Of a DNA stretch of 64,000 nucleotides, positions 25,624 to 34,566 are shown in pieces. The translations under genes were made by a program, and so were the position numbers. The stretch is from the NCBI GenBank assembly GCA_025359135.1, contig JANYHJ010000175.1, positions 49,822-113,821 on the forward strand, in the 5' to 3' direction. The notes below the pieces were generated by a model. That model saw only the letters and a list, made by a program, of their open reading frames with translations. It ran no database searches and was not told the DNA's origin. The first letter of the stretch is position 1. Every line of letters starts with the position of its first letter. Source of the DNA: Gemmatimonadota bacterium (GTDB taxonomy: Bacteria; Gemmatimonadota; Gemmatimonadetes; Gemmatimonadales; Gemmatimonadaceae).

Positions 25624-28600
25624 TCACTCCTCCGGACGCACGGTCGCGTTGCCGCGCGTCGGAGGCTTGGGTGACGGACGCGCAGCGCCTGGCGCTTTCG
25701 GACGAGGCGAGGTGACCGGCGGGCGCGCAGTGGCTGGTGCCGTCGGACGAGGGGTTGCCGCCGATGGACGCACGTCGCGTGGAGTGTTCGCGTGCGGCGT
25801 GTTCGGACGCGCATCGGGCAAGAACGGCGCTGCCGGCGCTGCGCGCGTGAGCGGTCGTGGTGCAACTGCGCGAGGCGTCACGGCACGTGGTGTCACGGCA
25901 CGTGGTGTCGTCGGCGTGGTGCTCCTCGGCGCCGACGGGCGCGGTGCCGACGGAGCCGTCGCGCGCGGCGCGGTGGGCACGTCGACACGCGGTGACGGTC
26001 GCGCCGTGCGCGGACGCGCATCCGGGCCCGCTGGCGCCGCACGCAACGGCGCCGCACGCAACGGCGCTGCGCTGCCGGGCGCCGGGCGAACGGCGCGCGG
26101 ACGCGCTGCGCCCGGACGCGCATCGGGCGAGAAGGGCGTGCGCGGTAGTACGCGGGCCGGGGCGCGGGGCGCCGCCGGTGCGGGCGCGAGGCGCAGCGTG
26201 TTCGGCGCGGCAGCACGAGGCACGAGCGGCTTGGCCGCCGCGGGCGCCGCCGATCGCGCGCGCAGCGCAGTCGCACGCGCTTCGATCCGAGCCGCGACCG
26301 CGAGTCGTGCGCGCGCCGCCACAAGCTCGCGCAGCTCGAGCGCCGAACGCCGCGGACGCGCGGGCACGGGCAAGTCCAGCCGTCGCGCGGTATCGGACCT
26401 GAACGCCGCTGCCGGCGCGAGGCGCAGCAGCACGGGCGCCATCGATGGCGCCTCCAGCAGCACCGGCAACAGCTGCAGCGTCACCGTCTCGAGAAAGCCC
26501 TCCGCCCCATTGGGGGTCACGTCCACCACCGCCAGATCGGCGCGCGACCGTGTGCGGCGCAGCGTGGCGTTCGACGGACGCACGTCCCACCGTCCGGGCC
26601 GCAGCTTGAACGCCTCGAACGATCCGTCAGAGTACGTGACGGCGCGACGTGCCTCTCGCGTCTCCACGTTCACGAGCTCGATCTCGGCCCCCGTCGGACC
26701 TTGGCTGCCATCGCTGAACTCGAGGCGGCCGATGATCCCACCCGCCGGCCGCACGGGCACGGCGAGGTGCGTGGCAGAGTTCGGACGCACCACGAGGGCG
26801 GCGAACGGGTGTTCGACGATCCACATCGGGTTCGGCAGTCCCGCCGTGTCAACCTCGACGTACGACGGGACGTACGCGTTGAGCGTGCGGACGATCGCCT
26901 TGCCGTCGGCGGCCGTGGTGGCGGCCTGGGAGCCGACGGTCACCTTGAGGTTCGGCACCGGCGGTTCGTCGGCATCACGCACGCCGTTGCCGTTCACGTC
27001 GAGGAAGGCATCGATCTGCACGGAGCCGTAGCCGACGCCGCGCCCGTTCGCGAGGTCGTTGCCTACGCTCAGTGTGCGGGCCGCAAGGTCATAGCCCGCC
27101 GTGCCCGAGAAGGTCTGTCCGCCGACGACGCTGCCCCCCGCCTGCTGCATGGTGCTCACGGCCTGGAAGGTTGGCAGGTTGGCCTGCATCTGCAGGGTCA
27201 CGACCGGCGTGTTGAGGCCGCGTACCCACTGCATGCCGGTCTCGAAGCGGAAGCGGCGCGACACGGCGTTGAAGACGCTTGTCGAGAGCTGTGCGACCGA
27301 ACCGTCCGCATCGACCAGCGTCGTGGCACGACCATAGAGGCCGCGCGTGAACTTCCAGGGCGACAACAGGCTGCTCTCGACCGTCAGTTCGGTGCGGGTG
27401 CGCGCAAAGGCGCTGGCCGCACCGGCGAGCTGGGTGCGATCGAAGAGGAGTCCGCCCTGTACACGCACCGGTCCGCGCAGGTACGACGCCGAGAGTTGCT
27501 GCGACTCGGTCGTCACGACCCCGCGCTCCTCGTGCGACAGCTGAAGCGCGAACCAGAGACCGCGGTTCTCTTCCGTCGGACGCCAGAAGACGCGCGCATC
27601 GGCGCGCGCACGCGAGCGCAGCCGGTTCACGAGCAGGCTCGAGATCGTGGTGTCGAACTGTGCGCCGCTCACGGTCACACGGAAGTCGGTGGTGGGCTGG
27701 TAGTCGACTTCCGCACGCGCATAGCCACCGCCCACCACTTCGGCGAGCACGTTGAAGTTCGGGCGGATCGCGTAGGCTGCGAGCAGGAAGGGGTTGGATA
27801 TCGCTGTTCCGCCGATCAGCGAGTACTCGCTCGTGCCGCCCTGCAACGTCAGCTGGTCGGTGAGGCCGTAGCGCAGGTCGACGTTGGCCGCACGCTCGCA
27901 CAAGTCGAAGCGACAGGCGCCGGCCCCCGCCACATACTCGAACCGACCCTGCTGGAGCCGCTCGAACGGCACGACGACGTTGGCGCGCCACCGGCGACTC
28001 GCGCCACCCGGACCATACGCCACGAGCTCGAGCTCGTTCGGGCCGTAGCTCACCGGCACTTCGTAGCGCCAGGCGCCGCCCGCGTCGGGTCGGATATTGG
28101 CGAGTGGCAGCCCGTAGCGCTGCACGTCCACTTCCCAGCCGGCCGGCAGCACGCCGGCGAGGTAGGACGTGGCGTAGTCGGCCGGCCGGAAATACGGCAC
28201 GTTGGTGATCAGCGCGCCGTCGAGTTGCCGCGTGCGTCGTCCGGGCACGACAACCGTGCCGACACCGACCTGACGCACCCACGTCTGGTCCTGCCATGCG
28301 CGCGTCCAGCTCCACGTCGTCTGGCCGCGCACGAACGACTCGGTCCCGAGCTGCTGTTGCTGGAGCTCCAGTCCACCGCCCATCAGCTGCGCGCCGAGCG
28401 TGATGCGCGCCGACGAGATGCTCGCCGGATTGTCGAGCGGGCTCAGGAACGACCAGTCCATCTGCAGGCCGTCGAATCGCACCGGATGATCCACGAGCGG
28501 AATGCCCGTGGGCAGAGTCGCGCCCGAGCGCAGTTGTGCGGCACGCTGGCGCTGCCGTTCCAGTCGACGCACGACGGGCAGGTCGCGCACCGACAGGAAC

Positions 28601-29100
28601 GTCACCGTGAGCGTCGACTGTTCGATGTCGACCTTCACGCGCAGGGCCTCCGCGAGCAGCGTCGCCGACGCATAGAGCTCGCCCTGCTGCCACGTGACCG
28701 CTTCCTTCCGATAGGCCACCGGTGCGCGTCCACCGAGCAGGAGGCCGCGCTCGGTGTCGAATCCCACGGGCGGGCGGTCCGGATCGACAAGGCCGATCAA
28801 TCGCTTGTCCGCCACGTCGTCGGTGAGCGCCACTTCGAGCAGCGCGAACAGCTGACGCACCGGCAGCAGGAGCATCGTGTCCCGACCCAGGGCCATCAGG
28901 GTCACCTGCGGCCCGTTCTCGATGACCACGCGCACGATCGCGTCCGCATCCGCACTGTCGCCCAAGGCCCACGACGGTCGCGTGACCAGCGCGGCGCGTC
29001 CGCGCACCGCTGGTTGAGCACCCGCGCGCCCACCAGCAACGCCCAGCGCGGCGACCACGAGGGCCACTCCGGCGAACAGGCGCTCGAGCGTGGTGCGCAT
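25624..29100 (-). CDS. fimbrial usher-like outer-membrane protein with Pro/Ala/Arg-rich tail
   Basis: 1158 aa with a signal peptide (LVVAALGVAGGRAGAQP). The body resembles chaperone/usher pore proteins: GWEVDVQRYGLPL near residue 320, then PVSYGPNELELVAYGPGGASRR, followed by alternating beta-barrel strands (about 390-690). Near residue 700 a DVNGNGVRDADEPP segment begins a Cna-B/SD-repeat-type calcium-binding beta-sandwich, as in class 5/alpha ushers. From about residue 900 the chain becomes a Pro/Ala/Arg low-complexity tail with short repeats (TPRAV three times, PLRAAPLRAAP, PDARP several times). No standard usher has such a tail. The chaperone gene lies 6 bases upstream. Confidence 0.8.
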   Translation of the reverse strand: MRTTLERLFAGVALVVAALGVAGGRAGAQPAVRGRAALVTRPSWALGDSADADAIVRVVIENGPQVTLMALGRDTMLLLPVRQLFALLEVALTDDVADKRLIGLVDPDRPPVGFDTERGLLLGGRAPVAYRKEAVTWQQGELYASATLLAEALRVKVDIEQSTLTVTFLSVRDLPVVRRLERQRQRAAQLRSGATLPTGIPLVDHPVRFDGLQMDWSFLSPLDNPASISSARITLGAQLMGGGLELQQQQLGTESFVRGQTTWSWTRAWQDQTWVRQVGVGTVVVPGRRTRQLDGALITNVPYFRPADYATSYLAGVLPAGWEVDVQRYGLPLANIRPDAGGAWRYEVPVSYGPNELELVAYGPGGASRRWRANVVVPFERLQQGRFEYVAGAGACRFDLCERAANVDLRYGLTDQLTLQGGTSEYSLIGGTAISNPFLLAAYAIRPNFNVLAEVVGGGYARAEVDYQPTTDFRVTVSGAQFDTTISSLLVNRLRSRARADARVFWRPTEENRGLWFALQLSHEERGVVTTESQQLSASYLRGPVRVQGGLLFDRTQLAGAASAFARTRTELTVESSLLSPWKFTRGLYGRATTLVDADGSVAQLSTSVFNAVSRRFRFETGMQWVRGLNTPVVTLQMQANLPTFQAVSTMQQAGGSVVGGQTFSGTAGYDLAARTLSVGNDLANGRGVGYGSVQIDAFLDVNGNGVRDADEPPVPNLKVTVGSQAATTAADGKAIVRTLNAYVPSYVEVDTAGLPNPMWIVEHPFAALVVRPNSATHLAVPVRPAGGIIGRLEFSDGSQGPTGAEIELVNVETREARRAVTYSDGSFEAFKLRPGRWDVRPSNATLRRTRSRADLAVVDVTPNGAEGFLETVTLQLLPVLLEAPSMAPVLLRLAPAAAFRSDTARRLDLPVPARPRRSALELRELVAARARLAVAARIEARATALRARSAAPAAAKPLVPRAAAPNTLRLAPAPAAPRAPARVLPRTPFSPDARPGAARPRAVRPAPGSAAPLRAAPLRAAPAGPDARPRTARPSPRVDVPTAPRATAPSAPRPSAPRSTTPTTPRAVTPRAVTPRAVAPRPLTRAAPAAPFLPDARPNTPHANTPRDVRPSAATPRPTAPATARPPVTSPRPKAPGAARPSPKPPTRGNATVRPEE

Positions 29101-29106
29101 CGCGGC

Positions 29107-29946
29107 CTACGGCACCACGACCGAAACGGATCGCGTCGCGTCACCCGCGGGCAGGACATCCTGCGGGCGGAGGTCGGCCCGCGTTGCCTTGAGCGACGCC
29201 GTCAGGGTGTACGCGCCCGACGGCACGCCCTCGAGTGACCAGCGGAAGCGTCGCTTGTACTGCGCCGGGAAGATCGCCGTCATCACGGGCCATTCACGCA
29301 CGCTGCGCCCCTTGGCGTCGGCCAGCGTGAAGGTCGCGGTGCCCAACCAGCTCGCGTTGCCGGCGCGCGCCAACACCGCACGCGCATCGAGCGTGTCTCG
29401 CGTCGCGCTGGCCACCAGCGAATCGATCGCGATCGATGTCTTGACCGCACCCTTTCTATACCAGATGGGAATGCTCGTCACGATCGCGAACGTGATCCCG
29501 ACCTGGTCGGTCTCCTTCTTCGCCGTGTCAGGCAACTGCTTCGAGGTTGCCATGAAGCGCGCCCAGTATTCGCCGTCGGAGAGTCCCGGTGGCGGCGACG
29601 CGAAGATGCGCACGAGCTGCGTCTGACCGGGCTGCAGGACCACGCGCCGCGGAAAGACGCGCACGAAGCGCGCTGCCGACGGCGCCGCCGCGCTCACGCT
29701 CTCGGGCGCGAAGGTCGGCGTCACCATCGTTTCCGTGAGCGGATCGGTCGTGGGAAAGCCGTAGCGCACGTCGATCGTCACTTCCTCCGGCGCGGCACCG
29801 GAGTTCGCGAGCGTCACTTCGGTGGTGCGCGCCTGACCGTCGACGAAGATCGCGAGCGGCGAGACCAGCACGGCCCGGGCCGGTCCCGCGACGAGTGCCG
29901 CCACCAGCACCACGACGACTCCGAGCCGCGCATGCCGTCGCGTCAT
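29107..29946 (-). CDS. periplasmic fimbrial chaperone-like protein (PapD fold)
   Basis: 279 aa with a signal peptide (VVVLVAALVAGPARAV). The first Ig-like domain begins LVSPLAIFVDGQARTTEVTLANSG, as in PapD-like chaperones that bind pilins by donor-strand complementation. The FVRVFPRRVVLQPGQTQLVRIF segment is the conserved F1-G1 region of the family. The start (ATGA) overlaps the previous gene by 4 bases. Longer than classic PapD (~220 aa), as is common in class 5 chaperones. It should hand subunits to the adjacent usher. Confidence 0.8.
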   Translation of the reverse strand: MTRRHARLGVVVVLVAALVAGPARAVLVSPLAIFVDGQARTTEVTLANSGAAPEEVTIDVRYGFPTTDPLTETMVTPTFAPESVSAAAPSAARFVRVFPRRVVLQPGQTQLVRIFASPPPGLSDGEYWARFMATSKQLPDTAKKETDQVGITFAIVTSIPIWYRKGAVKTSIAIDSLVASATRDTLDARAVLARAGNASWLGTATFTLADAKGRSVREWPVMTAIFPAQYKRRFRWSLEGVPSGAYTLTASLKATRADLRPQDVLPAGDATRSVSVVVP

Positions 29947-30476
29947 GGACACGGCGCTCCGGTGTACGTGACATTGGCCACGACGATCCCGTGGTACAGC
30001 CCGCGCTGCTGCGTCGGTCGCGGCAGGACGCGTCCGCCGAGGAAGAGAAAGAGCGAACCGCTCGATGGGTTGAAGCACGCGACCCGGGCTGCATTCGGAT
30101 CGAAGCGCGTGCCGATGGTGGGATTGAGCGCAGTCGAGAGAATGGCGTCGCTGGTGCCATACGTGATCGGCATGAACACGCCTCCGGCGGCCACGATCAC
30201 GGGGGGAAGGGCCAGGGTGATGCGTATCTGGCGACTCGGATCGCCCCGGAATTCGAGGATCCCCCCGTGGTCCCTCGGGTCGATCGTCTTGCCGATACCG
30301 GGAAGCACGGACTGGAAATCGAGCGACCGGATCGGCAACACCAGCACCGACGGGCCGAGCACGGATTGCACGCCGGGTTGCGCCTGTGCGACGTGGGGCA
30401 AAAGCAGCGCCAGGATCACACCCAGCAGTGCCCCGCCCCACTCACGCGCGCGCACCACCGCCCACGCTCGGAGCAT
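29943..30476 (-). CDS. DUF4402-like fimbrial subunit, minor or adhesin candidate
   Basis: 177 aa from ATG 30476; the frame is open about 90 bases further upstream. A signal peptide (LLGVILALLLPHVAQAQ) precedes a short beta-rich domain with DFQSVLPGIGKTIDP and a C-terminal GIVVANVTYTGAPCP, which resembles the final strand of DUF4402 pilin-like domains. Between the pilin and the chaperone, it is probably a second subunit such as an initiator or tip protein. Hairpins upstream would reduce its expression relative to the pilin. Confidence 0.65.
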   Translation of the reverse strand: MLRAWAVVRAREWGGALLGVILALLLPHVAQAQPGVQSVLGPSVLVLPIRSLDFQSVLPGIGKTIDPRDHGGILEFRGDPSRQIRITLALPPVIVAAGGVFMPITYGTSDAILSTALNPTIGTRFDPNAARVACFNPSSGSLFLFLGGRVLPRPTQQRGLYHGIVVANVTYTGAPCP

Positions 30477-30547
30477 GGCAACGCGACAGTGCGCAGGCGC
30501 GAGTGATGAGGGCATCATCAGGATGAGAGGCAGGATCTGATAGCCAA

Positions 30548-30586
30548 ATGGTCGGCCCAGCGCGCACACGCGGCGGGGCCGACCAT
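30548..30586 (-). terminator. hairpin inside the fimbrial operon (second)
   Basis: 11-bp inverted repeat ATGGTCGGCCC / GGGCCGACCAT with a 17-base loop, between the pilin gene and the next subunit gene, followed on the minus strand by ATTTGGCTAT. It probably acts as a partial terminator or RNA stabiliser. Confidence 0.5.
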
Positions 30587-30599
30587 CCGGGGTGGGGCG

Positions 30600-30622
30600 G
30601 AGCCGGCGTCAGGCGCCGGCTC
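30600..30622 (-). terminator. hairpin inside the fimbrial operon (first)
   Basis: 9-bp stem GAGCCGGCG / CGCCGGCTC with a 5-base loop, 14 bases after the pilin stop codon. No T run. Confidence 0.5.
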
Positions 30623-30636
30623 CCATGAGAGCCCGA

Positions 30637-31149
30637 CTAGTAGCTCACGGTCAGGACAAGCGTGCCGCTGAACACGCCGCTCGTCGTCGCGTTGGTCGTC
30701 GTCAGGCGACCACCCACCGTGTAGCACAGAATGCCGCCCGAGCCGAGGTTCGGGGTCAGCGTGCCGGTGGTGACGTCGACACCCGAGACACCCGTGCGAT
30801 CGCACGTGCCGCTCGAGATGATCTTCGCGCCAACCGACGACGGCAGGATCGCGTACACCGGCGGGGTGCCCGGGCCGTTGAACGTCACGCTCAGCGGGAA
30901 GGTCACGAGGATGTCGGCATTCTGCGCGCCGACCACCTGAAGGATGCCCGAGTTCGCGGCGTTGAACGCGATCGTCGTGACCGACGGCTTGGTGACGGCG
31001 CCGAAGTCGAGGCCAGCCGGGCTGGTGACGGCAAGGGCCGGATTCACGGACGCGGTAACCGCCAGCTGGGCGCGTGCCGTGCCCGTGCCTGCGGCCAGCG
31101 CGAACGCGGCCGCGGCGAGGATCCGCGTGGAACGAAAGAGACCGACCAT
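30637..31149 (-). CDS. DUF4402 domain pilin-like major subunit
   Basis: 170 aa from ATG 31149, behind AGGAG. A signal peptide ends at ARAQ. The mature protein has the DUF4402 signature: AGLDFGAVTKPS early, a Cys pair (TCDR ... ILCYTV) and a final strand GVFSGTLVLTVSY that would act as, or receive, a donor strand. Small size, secretion and position upstream of chaperone and usher genes point to the main fimbrial subunit. Hairpins directly after the stop fit higher expression of the pilin than of the assembly genes. Confidence 0.78.
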   Translation of the reverse strand: MVGLFRSTRILAAAAFALAAGTGTARAQLAVTASVNPALAVTSPAGLDFGAVTKPSVTTIAFNAANSGILQVVGAQNADILVTFPLSVTFNGPGTPPVYAILPSSVGAKIISSGTCDRTGVSGVDVTTGTLTPNLGSGGILCYTVGGRLTTTNATTSGVFSGTLVLTVSY

Positions 31150-31589
31150 GGAGTGCACTCCTGTGAGGTACGGGGTTGAACGGACGCGTGATGCTCCGCC
31201 GACTAGTCCAGTGCAAGAAGGTTGCCGTTCAATTCCTGCGATGTGCACGATTTGGCGGCAGTTCCGGGAGACCTACGTTGCTGCAACTCCGCCGAGGAAG
31301 CCACCCACCGGGTCGCTCAAGAAGGTCATGTATGTGATGATCCTGCTTCGTGATTCGACACAAACAGCCGCGACGCCATCAGCCGAGATAACTCGTTGCC
31401 AGATGGCCGATAAGCGGAACTCGACGCTGCCTCACATGCAGAGGCGTCGATTCGGCCTCCACAACGGGACATCAGCGCGCGTGGTCGGGCCCCGTCAGCC
31501 AAGCGTGCCCAGATCCCATCCCGACGGCGATCGTCGAGACCGTGCGGGCGTTACACGTCGGTGTGGCGCTAGTGCCACACTGGCCCGAT
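31150..31589. other. non-coding region between pilin and transhydrogenase operons
   Basis: 440 bases with no convincing gene. The pilin-proximal part must hold the fimbrial promoter; a TTGAAC-type -35 and a poor -10 can be read on the minus strand near 31190-31220, but I am not confident. The pnt-proximal end has a hairpin at 31561. No RNA gene seen. Confidence 0.5.
31561..31580 (-). terminator. hairpin after pntB
   Basis: 7-bp stem GTGTGGC / GCCACAC with a 6-base loop, starting 9 bases beyond the pntB stop codon. No T run. Confidence 0.5.
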
Positions 31590-33032
31590 CTAGAGCGTCT
31601 TCACTTCGCTCACGAGCTTCATCAGCGACGTCTTGGCATCGCCGAAGAGCATGCTCGTTTTCGCGTCGTAGAACAGCTCGTTCTCGATGCCGGCGAATCC
31701 CGCATTCATCGACCGCTTCATCACGATGATGGACTTCGCCTGGTCGACTTCGAGGATCGGCATGCCGTAGATCGGCGAGCCCTTGTCGTGCTTCGCCGCA
31801 GGATTCACCACGTCGTTGGCGCCGATCACGAGCGCCACGTCGGCCGTCGGGAACTCGGCGTTGATCTCTTCCATGTCGTAGAGCCGCTCGTACGGCACGT
31901 TGGCTTCGGCGAGCAGCACGTTCATGTGCCCCGGCATGCGGCCGGCCACCGGGTGAATGGCGTACTTCACCACGCCCCCCTTCTTCTCGATCAGCTCGGC
32001 GAGCTCGCGCACCGTATGCTGCGCCTGCGCCACCGCCATGCCATAGCCAGGCACGACGATGACCTTGCTCGCGTAGGCGAGCTGGATCGCGGCGTCCTCC
32101 GCGGTGATCGACTTCACGGTGAGGCCGACGTTGCTCTTGGCCGAGGACTCGGGCGGCGTGCCGAAGGCGCCGAAGATCACGTTGCCGAAGGAGCGGTTCA
32201 TCGCTTTCGACATGATGATCGAGAGGATGAAGCCGCTGGCGCCGTCGAGTGCGCCCGCGATGATCAGCACCGTGTTGCCGATGGCGAAGCCGGTCGCGCT
32301 CGCTGCGAGGCCGGCGTACGAATTGAGCAACGACACGACCACCGGCATGTCCGCCCCGCCAATTGGCAGCACGAGCGAGATGCCGATCACGAAGGCCGAC
32401 GCCGTCATCGCCCAGAAGGCCCAGGCAGCCGTCGGGTCGACGATCAGGTAGGCCCAGAGGCCGACCGTGGCGATGAAGGCGCCGATGTTCACGGCGTTCT
32501 GTCCCGTGTACGTCACCGGGCGGCCCGGCAAGAACTCCTGCAGCTTCCCGAACGCCATGAACGAACCGGTCACCGTCAGCGAGCCGAAGAGCACCTCGAA
32601 GCCCAGCGCCGCCATTTGCGCGCGCGGAATCGTGCCGCCGTCGGCCGTGCGATGCAGGTACTCGGCGATGCCGACGAGCGACGCGGCGAGCGCGCCGAAC
32701 ATGTGCGACACGGCGATGCGCTGCGGCATCGCGGTCATCGGCACGCGCGTGCCCAGCGGATAGCCGATGGCCGTGCCGAGCATGAGGCCGCCGATGATCC
32801 ACTGGTATTCGACGATCTGCTCGACGATCAGCGTGCCGATGATCGCCAGCAGCATGCCGATCGCAGCCTGTTGCATCCCCTTTCGCGCCGAGTCGGGATG
32901 CGTAAGCGACTTGAGGCCGAGGATGAAGAAGACGCCCGCCGCGAGGTAGGTGCCCTGCGTCAGCAGCGTGCGGGCGAGTGATTCCCCGCCCGCTTCGGCT
33001 GCGACGACCGAGAGAAAGCCGAGGCCGGTCAC
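31590..33032 (-). CDS. pntB: NAD(P) transhydrogenase beta subunit
   Basis: 480 aa. Proton-pumping transhydrogenase transfers hydride between NADH and NADP and so supplies NADPH. The N-terminal half has about nine membrane helices; the C-terminal dIII domain binds NADP(H), with VPGYGMAVAQAQH and the ALVIGANDVVNPAA motif. The N-terminus overlaps the pntAB stop by 4 bases. Full length for the family. Confidence 0.96.
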   Translation of the reverse strand: MTGLGFLSVVAAEAGGESLARTLLTQGTYLAAGVFFILGLKSLTHPDSARKGMQQAAIGMLLAIIGTLIVEQIVEYQWIIGGLMLGTAIGYPLGTRVPMTAMPQRIAVSHMFGALAASLVGIAEYLHRTADGGTIPRAQMAALGFEVLFGSLTVTGSFMAFGKLQEFLPGRPVTYTGQNAVNIGAFIATVGLWAYLIVDPTAAWAFWAMTASAFVIGISLVLPIGGADMPVVVSLLNSYAGLAASATGFAIGNTVLIIAGALDGASGFILSIIMSKAMNRSFGNVIFGAFGTPPESSAKSNVGLTVKSITAEDAAIQLAYASKVIVVPGYGMAVAQAQHTVRELAELIEKKGGVVKYAIHPVAGRMPGHMNVLLAEANVPYERLYDMEEINAEFPTADVALVIGANDVVNPAAKHDKGSPIYGMPILEVDQAKSIIVMKRSMNAGFAGIENELFYDAKTSMLFGDAKTSLMKLVSEVKTL

Positions 33033-33334
33033 TTCGCCTCGTCCTTCTTGCCAGAGGCGTGCTTGAACATGCTCAGCATGCGATCGGTGATGATGAAGCC
33101 GCCCACGACGTTGATCGTCGCGCAGGTCACCGCGATCGTGCCGAGGATCGAGGAGAGCAGGCCGTGCTTCGAACCCGCCACTACGAGCGCCCCGACGATC
33201 GAGATCGCGGAGATCGCATTGGTGGCGGACATCAACGGCGTGTGCAGCAAGGGCGGCACCCGCGTGATGATGCTGTAGCCGACGAAGCCAGCGAGGATGA
33301 AGACGTAGACCTGCAGGATGTACGTGGTCGTCAT
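33029..33334 (-). CDS. pntAB: NAD(P) transhydrogenase alpha subunit part 2 (membrane)
   Basis: 101 aa with three transmembrane helices (YILQVYVFILAGFVGYSII; AISAISIVGALVVAGS; LGTIAVTCATINVVGGF). This is the membrane domain that enterobacteria fuse to PntA; in the three-subunit form, as in Rhodospirillum, it is a separate gene. It lies 16 bases after pntAA. The frame is open upstream, but ATG 33334 gives the normal N-terminus. Confidence 0.94.
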   Translation of the reverse strand: MTTTYILQVYVFILAGFVGYSIITRVPPLLHTPLMSATNAISAISIVGALVVAGSKHGLLSSILGTIAVTCATINVVGGFIITDRMLSMFKHASGKKDEAK

Positions 33335-33350
33335 CGGTGCTCCCTGGGGA

Positions 33351-34457
33351 TCAGGCGCGGATCTGGCCGTCGTGCACGACGGCCATGGCGCCCGTGATCT
33401 CGTCGTCGAGCGAGATCGTGAGTGTGTCCTGCGGCGCGAGGTGTTGCAGGAGCGTGAGGACATTGCGGCCGAACATGGCGCTGGCATGACCCGGCGTCGT
33501 GCTGGGCAGGTTGAGCGGGCCCATGATCGTGACGCCGTGCACCTCGATGGTTTCGCCGGGCTTCGTGAGCTCGCAGTTGCCGCCCGTCTCGGCCGCCACG
33601 TCCACGATCACGGCGCCCGGTTTCATCGTCGCGACCATCGCGGCCGTGATGAGACGCGGCGCCGGACGGCCGGGAATGGCCGCCGTCGAGATCACGAGGT
33701 CCATCTCCGGAATCGCCGCTCCTATGGCAGCCAGTGTGCGGGCCTGTTCGTCCTCGCCCTGTTCCTTGGCGTAGCCGCCCTTGGTTTCCGCGCCGCTCGA
33801 CACGAGCTCCGCCGCGATGAACTTCGCGCCCAGCGACATCACCTGCTCCTTGGCCGCCGCACGCACGTCGAATGCGCTGACGACAGCGCCAAGGCGGCGT
33901 GCGGTGGCAATCGCCTGCAACCCCGCCACGCCCGCGCCGAGCACGAAGGCCCTCGCCGGCGTGATGTTGCCTGCGGCAGTCGTCAACATGGGGAGAAAGC
34001 GCGGCAACTGCGTGGCCCCCATCAACACGGCCTTGTAGCCCGCCACCGTCGCCTGCGAGGAGAGCACGTCCATGCTCTGCGCCCGCGTGATGCGTGGCAC
34101 CTTCTCGAGCGCGAGCGCCGTGATCCTCCGCGCCGCGAGCACCGGCAGCAGGTCCGCGCTCGTCGAGGCTTGCAACATGCTCACGAGCACCGACCCCTCG
34201 GGCAGGAGTGCCGCCTCGGCGAGCGTCGGCTTCTGCACCTTCGTCACCACGCGTGCGCCCGCCATCGTCGCTACCGCATCCGCGGCCAGCGTCGCGCCCG
34301 CCTTCTCATATGCCGCATCCGGAAAGCCGGCGCTCACGCCGGCACCGCGTTCGATCGTGACGGTCGCTCCGGTTTTCAGCAGCCGGGCGACACTGTCGGG
34401 CACGAGCGCGACGCGACGCTCCCGCTCGGCGGTCTCCTTCAGGACGGCAACGTGCAT
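33351..34457 (-). CDS. pntAA: NAD(P) transhydrogenase alpha subunit part 1 (NAD-binding)
   Basis: 368 aa. Soluble dI domain, homologous to alanine dehydrogenase. It starts HVAVLKETAERERRVALVPD, carries the nucleotide fold VLGAGVAGLQAIATARRLGA and the mobile loop region EQGEDEQARTLAAIGAAIPEMD. It begins the pntAA-pntAB-pntB operon; only a weak promoter region (about 100 bases) separates it from the hydrolase gene upstream. Confidence 0.95.
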   Translation of the reverse strand: MHVAVLKETAERERRVALVPDSVARLLKTGATVTIERGAGVSAGFPDAAYEKAGATLAADAVATMAGARVVTKVQKPTLAEAALLPEGSVLVSMLQASTSADLLPVLAARRITALALEKVPRITRAQSMDVLSSQATVAGYKAVLMGATQLPRFLPMLTTAAGNITPARAFVLGAGVAGLQAIATARRLGAVVSAFDVRAAAKEQVMSLGAKFIAAELVSSGAETKGGYAKEQGEDEQARTLAAIGAAIPEMDLVISTAAIPGRPAPRLITAAMVATMKPGAVIVDVAAETGGNCELTKPGETIEVHGVTIMGPLNLPSTTPGHASAMFGRNVLTLLQHLAPQDTLTISLDDEITGAMAVVHDGQIRA

Positions 34458-34566
34458 GCGGAATGGTTGAGAGAGTGGAGGGGAAATCGGCGGCGAACGC
34501 GCCAAATGCGCAAGCACCGCGCGCGGTTCCCCGACGCGATGCGTGCCTGACGGAGTGGCTCGATTG

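Noticed and set aside
25620..26420. CRISPR-like or satellite repeat array
   Set aside because: The short repeats are in-frame codon repeats of the usher tail; there are no regular spacers.
26701..29238. 845-codon open frame opposite the usher-like gene
   Set aside because: It is antisense to a protein with clear signal peptide and barrel features, and its composition (extreme Arg/His/Glu, no hydrophobic cores) is what high GC produces in shadow frames.
29947..30441. Long N-terminal extension of the chaperone
   Set aside because: The extension covers the adjacent subunit gene in another frame and precedes a clean signal peptide at 29946.
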